Made by a program: the position numbers and the translations under genes. Source: Oleiphilus sp. (GTDB taxonomy: Bacteria; Pseudomonadota; Gammaproteobacteria; Pseudomonadales; Oleiphilaceae). Taken from it: DNA of 64,000 bases. The notes below the pieces were generated by a model. The model ran no database searches. It had not been told where the DNA came from and saw only the letters and a list, made by a program, of their open reading frames with translations. Shown piece by piece: positions 36,761 through 45,021 of the stretch (positions are counted from its first letter, which is position 1; every line of letters begins with the position of its first letter). The stretch spans positions 1 to 64,000 of the forward strand of contig PZPK01000012.1 in assembly GCA_006212045.1 (NCBI GenBank). Reading direction: 5' to 3'.

Positions 36761-37981
36761 TTAGGAGTACGATGAGGTGCTAGTGGACGGTCGCAACTCT
36801 CGCGTGCAGGCTGAGGTGACGGGCTTTCGTGATTTTGTAAGTACCATCACAGCGGTAATTGCGGACAGTAGAGAGCCAAGCAGAACGCCTATCTTGACGC
36901 TGTGCATATAGCTCACGTCCTGATTTTCGAATGCCAGTGTTCCGATAAACAGACTCATTGTAAAGCCGATACCGCAGAGCAATGAAACGCCATAAAACTC
37001 TCGCCAGTTCGCCCCTTCCGGGAGTTTTGCAATGCCGGCTTTTACAGCCAGCCAGCAGCTGCCGAAAATCCCCAACTGTTTACCGACAAAAAGACCCAGT
37101 GCGATTCCAAGAGTCACCGGGTCAAAAAGGTTTTTCATGGTGATGCCAGCGAAGCTGACACCGGCATTGGCGAAAGCAAAAAGGGGCAGAATAAGAAACG
37201 CCACCCATGGCTGTATTGAATGTTCCATCTGCTTCAGGAGCGGATCACCATATTCGTTGTTAAGTTTGAGCGGGATAAACCAGGCGATGGCGAAACCGGC
37301 CAGTGTCGCATGCACCCCGGACTTGAGCACCGCAGCCCAGACCACAAGGCCAACAAGAAGATACGCTGCGACATCCCTGACACCCATGCGATTCAGCAGC
37401 AAAAGTACAACAAGTCCGCCCAGTGCTACGGTGAGTGACAAGGCTGAAAGGTCGCTGGAATAAAACAGTGCAATGATAATTATGGCGCCGATGTCATCCA
37501 TGATCGCGACGGACAGTAAAAACAATTTCAGCGAAACCGGTAAATGCTTGCTGAATAGCGCAAATACGCCCAGTGCAAAAGCGATATCGGTTGCGGAGGG
37601 GATCGCCCAGCCATTGGAAGCGATGCCTTGGGGATTCAGATTGTAGTAAATCAAGGCTGGGATCGCGATACCGGCCACCGCTGCAATTCCTGGCAAAATG
37701 ACTTGCTGTGGTGATGATAAGCTTCCTTCGAATACTTCGCGTTTGACCTCAAGCCCGACAAGGAAAAAGAAAATTGCCATCAACCCATCATTTATCCATA
37801 GCAAAAGCGGTTTTGAGATTTCAAAACTATCGATCGTGACGCTCACGGGCACGCTGAGAAAACCATCGTAATACGGAAGTAATGTCGAGTTAGCCAGAAT
37901 CATTGCAAGCACTGCGGCGAACACAAGCAATACGCCTCCAGCGGCATCGTGTTGAATCATTGCCCGATATACTTTTGTCAC
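36761..37981 (-). CDS. nhaA: Na+/H+ antiporter NhaA
   Basis: NhaA expels Na+ or Li+ in exchange for protons at the inner membrane. The 406-residue protein has about 12 membrane segments. The ion-binding Asp pair is present in VAIMDDIGAIIIIALFY, and PSATDIAFALGVFALF matches the unwound TM4 region. The start is GTG at 37981, supported by GGGAGAAG 6 bases upstream; an ATG seven codons later has no such site. The C-terminus carries a short Ser/Arg-rich tail. nhaR lies upstream on the same strand, as in E. coli-type nha regulation, though in the order nhaR then nhaA. Confidence 0.95.
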   Translation of the reverse strand: MTKVYRAMIQHDAAGGVLLVFAAVLAMILANSTLLPYYDGFLSVPVSVTIDSFEISKPLLLWINDGLMAIFFFLVGLEVKREVFEGSLSSPQQVILPGIAAVAGIAIPALIYYNLNPQGIASNGWAIPSATDIAFALGVFALFSKHLPVSLKLFLLSVAIMDDIGAIIIIALFYSSDLSALSLTVALGGLVVLLLLNRMGVRDVAAYLLVGLVVWAAVLKSGVHATLAGFAIAWFIPLKLNNEYGDPLLKQMEHSIQPWVAFLILPLFAFANAGVSFAGITMKNLFDPVTLGIALGLFVGKQLGIFGSCWLAVKAGIAKLPEGANWREFYGVSLLCGIGFTMSLFIGTLAFENQDVSYMHSVKIGVLLGSLLSAITAVMVLTKSRKPVTSACTRELRPSTSTSSYS

Positions 37982-38171
37982 TGTGCGCTTCTCCCTGACC
38001 CGAGTTTAATTAGTCAGAGTAAGACTAAGTTCTTTTTATGGGACGTAAAAGACGATTATTTGGTGTGAATACATCGAATAAAACGAACTATAAAGAAATC
38101 AATACGGCATAAAGGGGGCTCACAAACAGGCTCCGCGTCTCCTGTTCGAAAGCTTTGCTGTTTGCATGTTT

Positions 38172-39077
38172 CTAATGACCGGAAAACTCCAGTTTTGCCG
38201 CCTGGGTTATGGCCACTACGGCTGGGTGTTTAAGCTTTCTTTCTGGTGAAATGACAAAAAACTGTTCGCGTACCTTGGGTAATTGGCCGATTAACGCGAC
38301 GTGATACATGGTTTTTATTTGATCTGCGATGGCAAAGGGTGCGGGGAAACAACCGATACCGGCTTCTCCGAAGGCTTTTAACAAGCCGCTATCGTCAAAC
38401 TCTGCGACAATATTGGGCCTGACTCCGATTTTATCGAACCAGTCATCGAGTTTACGGCGCAATGCACTGGTGTGTAATGGCATCAGAACGGGAATTTCTT
38501 CAAGTAATTGTGGAAAGGGTAGAGTTGCTTTCTCGAGTAGTTCCTCGCGGCCAAAGAAAGCAAGATGGCTCGCGCCCAGCTGATGGTTGTAGGCGCGCAC
38601 ATTCAGACCGGTTGGAATACTTCGGTCCGACAGAACCAGGTCCAGTTTGTGTATGGCTAAATCGCCGAGTAGGGATTCGAGGTTGTCTTCGCGACAACTC
38701 AGTCTGATGCTTTCGGAATGTTGTCCTAGTGCCGGTTCCAGTAGTTTATAGGCAATCAATTTTGCAATTGAATTGACCACGCCTACATTGAAAGTCGTCG
38801 GAGCGCCTGGCTCTTTTGACTGCACGCGGCGTGATAATTCTGCGCCCAGTAGAAAAATTTCATCGGCGTATTGTTTGACCATGCGGCCCGTATCCGTAAT
38901 GGTCAAGCCGCGTCCTGCGCGCTGAAAAAGGGGTTCGCCGATGGCGGCTTCCAGCATTTTCAACTGTCCGCTTATTGTTTGCGGTGTCAGGCTCAGGCTT
39001 TCCGAGGCTTTGGCAATGCTGCCTTCGTGCGCAACCGTCCAGAAATACAGTAGATGGTTGTAGTTTAAATGCCGCAC
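38172..39077 (-). CDS. nhaR: LysR-family regulator NhaR
   Basis: This 301-residue LysR protein begins MRHLNYNHLLYFWTVAHEGSIAKASE, very close to E. coli NhaR, with the HTH continuing as LTPQTISGQLKMLE. The C-terminal effector domain includes KLDLVLSDRSIP and EFDDSGLLKAFGEAGIG, also NhaR features. NhaR activates nhaA in response to Na+. The start is GTG at 39077 with GGAG 7 bases upstream. The 190-bp gap to nhaA would hold the regulated promoter. Confidence 0.9.
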   Translation of the reverse strand: MRHLNYNHLLYFWTVAHEGSIAKASESLSLTPQTISGQLKMLEAAIGEPLFQRAGRGLTITDTGRMVKQYADEIFLLGAELSRRVQSKEPGAPTTFNVGVVNSIAKLIAYKLLEPALGQHSESIRLSCREDNLESLLGDLAIHKLDLVLSDRSIPTGLNVRAYNHQLGASHLAFFGREELLEKATLPFPQLLEEIPVLMPLHTSALRRKLDDWFDKIGVRPNIVAEFDDSGLLKAFGEAGIGCFPAPFAIADQIKTMYHVALIGQLPKVREQFFVISPERKLKHPAVVAITQAAKLEFSGH

Positions 39078-39392
39078 TGTTTTACTCCAATGTTCAAATA
39101 AACCTGTTGGAATTGACTATCGTTGTCGCCGATAAAAGCCATTACTGTAACGCATGAAAGGGGCGGGCGCCCAGCGCTCAAAGAAGTAATTGCTGCATGG
39201 ATGCTGAAAAGGAAGGTGGTCGTAACTGGAGCGGTATTTATCGAAAAATAGCTTTTACACTAGTTTTCAGTGTTGCTATCGTAGCACGCCGTTTCGGGTC
39301 TATACTTTTTAATGACCGAGCGGTTTTAAAGACTTAACGTATCTTCTGCCGGTTTAATCTAGCCAGCCCAACCATTGGGAGGAGCCAGTCAC
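39078..39392. other. Divergent intergenic region, nhaR / EF-hand gene
   Basis: This 315-bp stretch separates two divergent genes and should contain both promoters. A TATACT box at 39301-39306 could be a -10 element for the rightward gene, but no convincing -35 box precedes it. No open frame or RNA gene is supported. Confidence 0.4.
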
Positions 39393-39998
39393 ATGAACAC
39401 ATCACGATACCGCCAGCCTATACTCGCTGGTCTGCTTGCGTTTGGACTCGCAGGGTCCTTAAGCGCGGAAAGCCAGGAAGAAGAATTCGAACCTTTCAGC
39501 TTTCTCGGGCCAGAACCTTTCGAAATCTGTTTTGATGAGCATTACTATGATGAGAATTTTACCGCTGACCAGGCCTATGCGCGTGCGCAATGTTTCGCGG
39601 GACTCATGAATGGCGATTCCGCTTCAGAGTCGGGCTCGGCCGCTTTGAGCTCAGATAAGTTGCTCTTGCTTATGCAGTATACCGACAGCTGGTTGCTGGC
39701 GGCTGCCAATAAAGGTCACAGTGCTGCGGGGAAGCAGCTGGGGATGCACAGAATCGCCCTCAACAGAATCGATGGACAGTTGACCTTTGAAGACCAACAA
39801 CAATTGGCCTCGGAAGTTCAGTTTGAAAGCTTTGATACCGATGACAGCGGAGCACTGAATAAATGGGAAGCCATCGATCATGCCGACTTGTATGCGACCT
39901 TTGACAGTAAAGATCTGGATAGCGACGGCATCGTCAGCAAAGAAGAGTTTATGATCTTTTATGGTGAGGCTACCGCGGCGAGACCTGTCGGCGAGTAA
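39393..39998 (+). CDS. Exported EF-hand protein
   Basis: The 201-residue protein (ATG at 39393, GGGAGGAG upstream) has a signal peptide (ILAGLLAFGLAGSLSAES). The middle part is unfamiliar, with two cysteines (FEICFDEHYY and ARAQCFAGL). The C-terminal 70 residues carry two EF-hand loops: FDTDDSGALNKWEA and DLDSDGIVSKEEF, with Asp/Ser/Glu ligands at proper spacing, so Ca2+ binding in the periplasm is likely. An in-frame TTG at 39375 overlaps the ribosome-binding site and is not the start. Its biological role is unknown. Confidence 0.8.
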   Translation: MNTSRYRQPILAGLLAFGLAGSLSAESQEEEFEPFSFLGPEPFEICFDEHYYDENFTADQAYARAQCFAGLMNGDSASESGSAALSSDKLLLLMQYTDSWLLAAANKGHSAAGKQLGMHRIALNRIDGQLTFEDQQQLASEVQFESFDTDDSGALNKWEAIDHADLYATFDSKDLDSDGIVSKEEFMIFYGEATAARPVGE

Positions 39999-40307
39999 GC
40001 CTTCCTGTTCTGATACCAGTGAGTGCATTCGGTACGATCAGTGTCTGAATGCACATCAGATTGAAGCCCAGTAAAAGAGTCGTTAATGCGTGGTGCCTGT
40101 CGTGCTGATCATCACGTTCATCTCCCTGTTTTTGTCTTCTCTCCTACCTTAGAGTGTGGCTAATCCCCGATTGTTCACTGCTGTGTCTGTCCACATGGAT
40201 GGACATGGATGCCTTTTTTTGGTGAGTCGCACCATATACATTGTCAGTTCGCTGGAGATCTCGTTTTTAACGAGTCCCAAGGTAAGCAAATTTCGGAAGG
40301 GGGTGCC
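39999..40307. other. Intergenic region before the LysE-type gene
   Basis: The 309-bp gap has no supported gene. The frame of the next gene is open back to 40209, but the translated extra segment is polar and unlike the family. A small direct repeat, CATGGATG-like (40193-40212), is the only pattern noticed. Confidence 0.4.
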
Positions 40308-40964
40308 GTGGAATTCACAACATGGCTGATTTATGTCAGTGTTATTGGGGTATTGATTCTCAGTCCGGGCCCGTCCGCCTTGCTGTGTTTGTCTGATGGT
40401 CTGAACTATGGCCGCTTGCATGCGACACCGACGGTTTTAGGTGGAGCAACTGCAGCACTTTGCCTAATGCTTGTTTCCATCGTTGGCCTGGGCGCGGTAT
40501 TGGTCGCTTCAGACCAGTTGTTTTACGGTTTAAAGTTGGCGGGAGCTGGTTACCTGTGTTGGTTGGGCTCTCGGGCCCTGTTGGTGCATAAGCATACCGG
40601 TGTGGTCGATCAAATGGATTCGTCTCCACTGGAAATCCAGAACCAGCTTGAGGCGCCGTGGTTTGCACGTTTTTGGAAAGGCTTTCTGGTAGGTATCAGC
40701 AACCCCAAGGATTTATTGTTTTTTATCGCGCTGTTTCCCGGATTTATCGAACCGATGCGGCCACTGGGGGAACAATATATCGCGTTGGCACTGACCTGGT
40801 TTCTGATAGACTGTGGTGCAATGCTGATGTATGCCGGCTTGGGGGCAAATCTTGCGCCCTGGATGTCTAGAGCGTCCAATATGGTCAAGCTTCAAAAAGG
40901 GCTTGGAGTTGCATTTATTGGGCTCGGGGTCGGCCTGGCGATTACTGCAGAAGCAGGAGATTAG
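40308..40964 (+). CDS. LysE/RhtB-family amino acid exporter
   Basis: The 218-residue inner-membrane protein has about six segments and the family's N-terminal signature LILSPGPSALLCLSDGLNYGR, plus LKLAGAGYLCWLGSRALL and FWKGFLVGISNPKDLLFFIALFPGF. Such proteins export amino acids or their analogues. I chose GTG at 40308 (VEFTTWLIYVSVIG) because GGAAGGGGG lies 5-13 bases upstream and the N-terminus then fits the family. The substrate cannot be predicted. Confidence 0.88.
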   Translation: MEFTTWLIYVSVIGVLILSPGPSALLCLSDGLNYGRLHATPTVLGGATAALCLMLVSIVGLGAVLVASDQLFYGLKLAGAGYLCWLGSRALLVHKHTGVVDQMDSSPLEIQNQLEAPWFARFWKGFLVGISNPKDLLFFIALFPGFIEPMRPLGEQYIALALTWFLIDCGAMLMYAGLGANLAPWMSRASNMVKLQKGLGVAFIGLGVGLAITAEAGD

Positions 40965-41023
40965 ATTAAAAAAAGCTAAGGCCTACAAAATAATTTCAAG
41001 CAGAGATAAGAGAGGGCTTAAGT

Positions 41024-41410
41024 ATGATCGATGACAATGACGTTGCCACGTTAAACAATATGGATTGCGAAGAACGTTATGACTACAGCATTTCTCAGGT
41101 GGCCGTAGAAAGGGAGATCTGGATTCTGGTCAACTCCCATCAGGAGTTCCTTAAGCTGTTTGTTGAGGATGGTGAGTTCGAGTATCTCCCGGTGTGGCCA
41201 AATGCCTCTTTAGCCCTAAGCTATGCGGCGCAGGATGGTGAACTAAAACCCAAGTGTATTGCCCTGCCTGAATTTCAAAAGAAATGGATACCGGGTTTGT
41301 GTCGTGACGGACTGGATATTGGCGTGTTTCCTGGCAAGGACCAAACTGTATGGTTGCTGGAGCCTGAGGAGTTTCAGCGCGATTTGACCGAACAGTTGTC
41401 CAATTTCTGA
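41024..41410 (+). CDS. DUF2750 family protein
   Basis: The 128-residue acidic cytoplasmic protein shows the DUF2750 pattern: ERYDYSISQVAVEREIWILVN near the start, LPVWPNASLALSYA in the middle and FQRDLTEQL at the end. The family is widespread in gammaproteobacteria and has no known function. GAGAGAGGG lies about 10 bases before the ATG. It stands alone between the exporter and pykA. Confidence 0.8.
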   Translation: MIDDNDVATLNNMDCEERYDYSISQVAVEREIWILVNSHQEFLKLFVEDGEFEYLPVWPNASLALSYAAQDGELKPKCIALPEFQKKWIPGLCRDGLDIGVFPGKDQTVWLLEPEEFQRDLTEQLSNF

Positions 41411-41613
41411 GCGTACCTTGCGCAAGGCTGGGGCCTGAGCCGTTAGCGCTATCGCATTAAAGAATTGCTAGTTTAACGCATTTCTTAAAACACCGAAAAA
41501 GTAGGGCATGTCACCTACTTTGAAGCTAAGCTTTCAGTTACTGTTCTGTTTCGCCGCAATCGCGCGAATTCAGCTTACGCTTCGGCCTACTTATCAAACA
41601 CAAGGGAATCGCT

Positions 41614-43050
41614 ATGCTCAGGCGCACCAAAATTGTCACAACACTTGGACCTGCGACTGACAAAGAAGGGCGGTTGAAAGCGCTTCTGCAGGCTGGTGCA
41701 AATGTTGTACGGCTTAATTTCTCCCATGGCAGCGCAGAGGATCACCAAAAGCGCGCTTCTCAAGTGCGGCAGTTGGCCAAAGAGCTCGGGATGCATATAG
41801 CCATCCTGGGAGACCTGCAAGGCCCCAAGATCAGAACCTCAACGTTTGAACACGGTGCTGTCGAGCTGATTGTTGGCCAGGCCTTTGTTCTGGATAGTGA
41901 AATGCCAGAGGGTGCGGGAAATCTTGATGGCGTTGGCCTCGACTATAAGGCCTTACCACAGGATGTTGAGCCGGATGATGTCCTGCTCCTGGATGATGGT
42001 CGGGTTCAGTTAAAGGTCATCAGTATCGAGAAAAGCCGGGTGGTGACTGAGGTCACTGTAGGAGGCAAACTCTCCAACAACAAAGGCATAAATAAGAAAG
42101 GCGGAGGTTTGTCTGCGGCTGCGCTTACAGAGAAAGACAAGCAGGATATGCACACCGCTGCCGCTATCGGGGTGGATTATCTGGCAATCTCCTTTCCGCG
42201 CAACGGGGAAGATATGCGCTATGCCAGAAAACTTGCTACTGAGGCCGGACTCCAGGCAAAACTGGTTGCCAAGGTCGAACGAGCGGAAACTGTTGCAACG
42301 GATGAGTCCATTGACGAAATAATCGAGGCCTCGGACGCGATTATGGTTGCGCGTGGCGATCTCGGGGTTGAGATCGGAGATTCAGAGTTGGTTGGCGTCC
42401 AGAAAAGGCTCATTCAAAGGGCCCGACGCCTGGATCGGGTCGTCATTACCGCGACCCAGATGATGGAGTCGATGATACATGCACCAATGCCGACCAGGGC
42501 AGAAGTCATGGACGTTGCGAATGCCGTGTTGGATGGTACTGACGCGGTCATGCTTTCGGGCGAAACCGCGGCAGGAAGCTATCCTGTGGAAACGGTCTGC
42601 TCAATGGCTGAAGTGTGCTGCGGAGCCGAGCGCCAGAGTAATGTGAACCGCGTGAATTACCGGGTCGCAAAGAAGTTCGAGACCATTTCGGAAACTGTGG
42701 CAAAAGCTACGATGTTTGCTGCGAATCATATGGAAAATATGAAGGCGATTATCGCATTGACCGAAACTGGCAGCACGCCATTGCAGATGTCCCGGATCAG
42801 TTCAGGCCTGCCAATTTTTGCGATGTCCCGGCAGCAGGATGCGCTGACCCGGGTAGCGCTTTATCGAGGGGTCTATCCGGTGTTTTTCGACTTTACACAC
42901 GACAATATCATCACGGTTGCTCATGCAGCGATGAATTGCCTGAAGCAGGAAGGCTATCTCGAAACAGGAGACCTGATTATTCTGACGCATGGCGACGAAC
43001 TGGACCTGACCGGTCATACCAATACCTTCAAAATCCTGGTCGTGTCCTAA
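41614..43050 (+). CDS. pykA: Pyruvate kinase, PykA (type II) class
   Basis: The enzyme makes pyruvate and ATP from phosphoenolpyruvate. The 478-residue protein is close to E. coli PykA throughout: [95 protein letters not shown] (listed as two adjoining signature blocks) and [16 protein letters not shown]. Active-site Lys, Mg ligands and the C-terminal allosteric domain are all present. About 200 bp of non-coding sequence precedes it; the ATG at 41614 has a weak AAGGGAA 5-11 bases upstream. Confidence 0.95.
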   Translation: MLRRTKIVTTLGPATDKEGRLKALLQAGANVVRLNFSHGSAEDHQKRASQVRQLAKELGMHIAILGDLQGPKIRTSTFEHGAVELIVGQAFVLDSEMPEGAGNLDGVGLDYKALPQDVEPDDVLLLDDGRVQLKVISIEKSRVVTEVTVGGKLSNNKGINKKGGGLSAAALTEKDKQDMHTAAAIGVDYLAISFPRNGEDMRYARKLATEAGLQAKLVAKVERAETVATDESIDEIIEASDAIMVARGDLGVEIGDSELVGVQKRLIQRARRLDRVVITATQMMESMIHAPMPTRAEVMDVANAVLDGTDAVMLSGETAAGSYPVETVCSMAEVCCGAERQSNVNRVNYRVAKKFETISETVAKATMFAANHMENMKAIIALTETGSTPLQMSRISSGLPIFAMSRQQDALTRVALYRGVYPVFFDFTHDNIITVAHAAMNCLKQEGYLETGDLIILTHGDELDLTGHTNTFKILVVS

Positions 43051-43121
43051 GCTTTTCTGCCCCAATACCCTCATCGCATTTATGCAAAATGAGTCTGATT
43101 GACCCTGTAATGAAGTGCAAA

Positions 43122-43916
43122 TTAGAAAGAGTGAGAAATCTGTTTGTCTTGCTTGGTCGTGTATTTATCGATGATCGTTTGAAGTTCGGAGTTGCTTTTC
43201 ATGTCTTCTAACGCAGCGTTGAAGCGTTTGACAAACGCAGCAAACGACTTGTTAAACATCAGTCTATATCCAACCGCGGCAATGGCATTGTTGGAGGCCA
43301 CCAATTGACCTTCCCACTGATTTTCATTGATTAGCCAATAACCCACCAGCTCATCCACAATCGCGGCATCAAAGCGCCCTTTGGACATGATGAGATTGTT
43401 GAGCATCTGCTCTTCATAGGCATCGTCGTGGCGATATATAAGACCGTTGGCAAAATACTTTTCCAGGGGTTCGTATCGGTAACCAACATGGGTGCGCAAT
43501 CGGGTGCCCACCAGCTCTTCAATGCGCTCAAACTGCAGGGGTTTACTGGCAGGCGAGAACAGGACATCGCGAATAGAAATAATCGGGTCCGTAAACAGGA
43601 AACGCTCGGCCTCCATCGTCCACTCAATGGCACGAGGCGTAGCGTCGAGCAGCCCCTGTTCAATCATCATATCAACGCGTTTTCTGGGAATCTCGAGATA
43701 TTCAACGTGATATCCTGTCGCGCTTGCCACTTTTTCCAGTACATCGACCATGATTCCATTGATTGCCCCATCCTGTTCCAGAATTGTATAAGGGGGGTAG
43801 GCTTTGACGCCGATGTTAAAACGGATTTCCTGTGCAGTGGTCGAAACTGACAGGGTGGTTAAGACCAGAAGGACGATAATGTGCAAATGATTATGTCTAA
43901 TATGAGAAAGGGTCAT
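43122..43916 (-). CDS. Periplasmic solute-binding protein, family 3
   Basis: The 264-residue protein has a signal peptide (LHIIVLLVLTTLSVSTTAQ) and a type II amino-acid-binding fold: FNIGVKAYPPYTILEQDGAINGI is the start of the domain and MVDVLEKVASATGYHVEY its first helix. RDVLFSPASKP and DAAIVDELVGYWLI follow later. The family's Arg that holds the ligand carboxylate is not obvious. There are no transporter genes beside it, so it may act as a stand-alone sensor input or with a distant permease. It converges on pykA. Confidence 0.8.
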   Translation of the reverse strand: MTLSHIRHNHLHIIVLLVLTTLSVSTTAQEIRFNIGVKAYPPYTILEQDGAINGIMVDVLEKVASATGYHVEYLEIPRKRVDMMIEQGLLDATPRAIEWTMEAERFLFTDPIISIRDVLFSPASKPLQFERIEELVGTRLRTHVGYRYEPLEKYFANGLIYRHDDAYEEQMLNNLIMSKGRFDAAIVDELVGYWLINENQWEGQLVASNNAIAAVGYRLMFNKSFAAFVKRFNAALEDMKSNSELQTIIDKYTTKQDKQISHSF

Positions 43917-44446
43917 TTATTATTCTCTAAGCATTAATTCAGGCCTGCTATCACTGTCGTTAATGCCGACATGAAGCCAAATATTAAGACCTTGATGCAT
44001 CTGTTGTTATTTTCAGGCTCGAAAGAGTCGAGAGACGAAAAAGCGAGCACAGGTTCAATATTAGCACACTGTTTTCCACAGCCGCATCAAATGCCTGACT
44101 TTTTGGTCAAAAATATGAAAGGGTTCTGCGTGCCGGTGCATGCAGAGATCATGGCGAGTTATTGTGTGTAATATCGAGGTTATATTAAACCGGGTGATAA
44201 GAATGAACGCATATAACGCGCCGTTGAAAGTGTTGACCGATTAGTAAGATTTGTTACATATTTTTGCTTAAGTGTACTTCAAGGCGGTCCCGGCTATTCA
44301 TTTTCGCGTGTATGTCTATACTTATTCTGGGTTCCAACCTTAATTCCCAGTCCTTTGTCGTACTGTTTCTTAAAGGATACTCAAAGTCAGTATTGATGTT
44401 TACCTAGGAAGCTAACTCTGGCTTAGCCAGAAAACTGAATGGAGAA
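43917..44446. other. Long intergenic region before the GTPase operon
   Basis: About 530 bp lie between the divergent solute-binding-protein gene and the four-gene GTPase operon. A 66-codon frame at 43971-44171 shows no family-like sequence. The stretch is A+T-rich near 44200-44330. It must hold the operon promoter, but I see no convincing consensus boxes. A short perfect dyad at 44417-44431 is listed separately. Confidence 0.45.
44417..44431. promoter_or_regulatory. Perfect 7+1+7 inverted repeat before the GTPase operon
   Basis: TCTGGCT and AGCCAGA flank a single T, ending 15 bases before the ATG at 44447. It could be an operator or a small hairpin near the ribosome-binding site (GGAGA at 44441, only one base from the ATG). 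A role in translational control is speculative. Confidence 0.35.
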
Positions 44447-44998
44447 ATGGGCACAGCATCGAAAACCAATAAAAAGACAGAAAAAAGCACCGCAGCAGAC
44501 CCAGCTATAGACCCGGCCTCCCAACTACATGAAATACAGAAGTTGTTGTTTGGGCGGCAAATTGAACAATTGGAAACGGCCATCGCCGAGCTCAAGTCAG
44601 AAACACAGAAACATCTTGGCCAGATGGAAAAGCAGTACAAGGACAGCCTGGAGAAGCAACGTAAAGTGCACAATGCGCAGTTGTCTGAAATAGCCCAGAA
44701 ACTGGAAGAAGACAGCGCTGGACATTCCAACCGGGAAGCACTCCTGGAAGACGAGTTGGATGCTCTTCGTAAGTCGCTGGACCAATTGGGATCACAGACC
44801 GAAGCTGCGCATGATGCCCTCGAAAAACAGATGCTGTCAGAAAGTCAGCACATACATGAAGAGCTCAATGAGAAACATAAACAGGTGCTGGAACAGCTTA
44901 AAACCGGTACCGAACAACTTGGGGATCAAAAACTTGATCGGGCCGTGCTGGCTGAACTTCTGACCAGTATTGCGCATAAGATCCACCCACAAGCCTGA
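44447..44998 (+). CDS. Coiled-coil protein of the small-GTPase operon
   Basis: I do not recognise a named family. The 183-residue, highly charged soluble protein has a polar N-terminus (1-26), the segment QLHEIQKLLFGRQIEQLETAI (27-47), a long coiled coil from about 35 to 160 rich in Glu, Gln, Lys and Leu, and a C-terminal helix LDRAVLAELLTSIAHKI. The QKLLFGRQIEQ motif resembles RKLLLGPEYEQ near the start of the next gene's product, so both may dock on one partner. No membrane segment or cysteine is present. The next gene begins 23 bp downstream, the first of a four-gene unit. Confidence 0.7.
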   Translation: MGTASKTNKKTEKSTAADPAIDPASQLHEIQKLLFGRQIEQLETAIAELKSETQKHLGQMEKQYKDSLEKQRKVHNAQLSEIAQKLEEDSAGHSNREALLEDELDALRKSLDQLGSQTEAAHDALEKQMLSESQHIHEELNEKHKQVLEQLKTGTEQLGDQKLDRAVLAELLTSIAHKIHPQA

Positions 44999-45021
44999 GG
45001 GCCGCGCAGGACAGCAAGGAT

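Noticed and set aside
43971-44171. 66-codon frame in the gap before the GTPase operon
   Set aside because: There is no ribosome-binding site, no hydrophobic or family pattern, and it lies alone in an A+T-rich gap.
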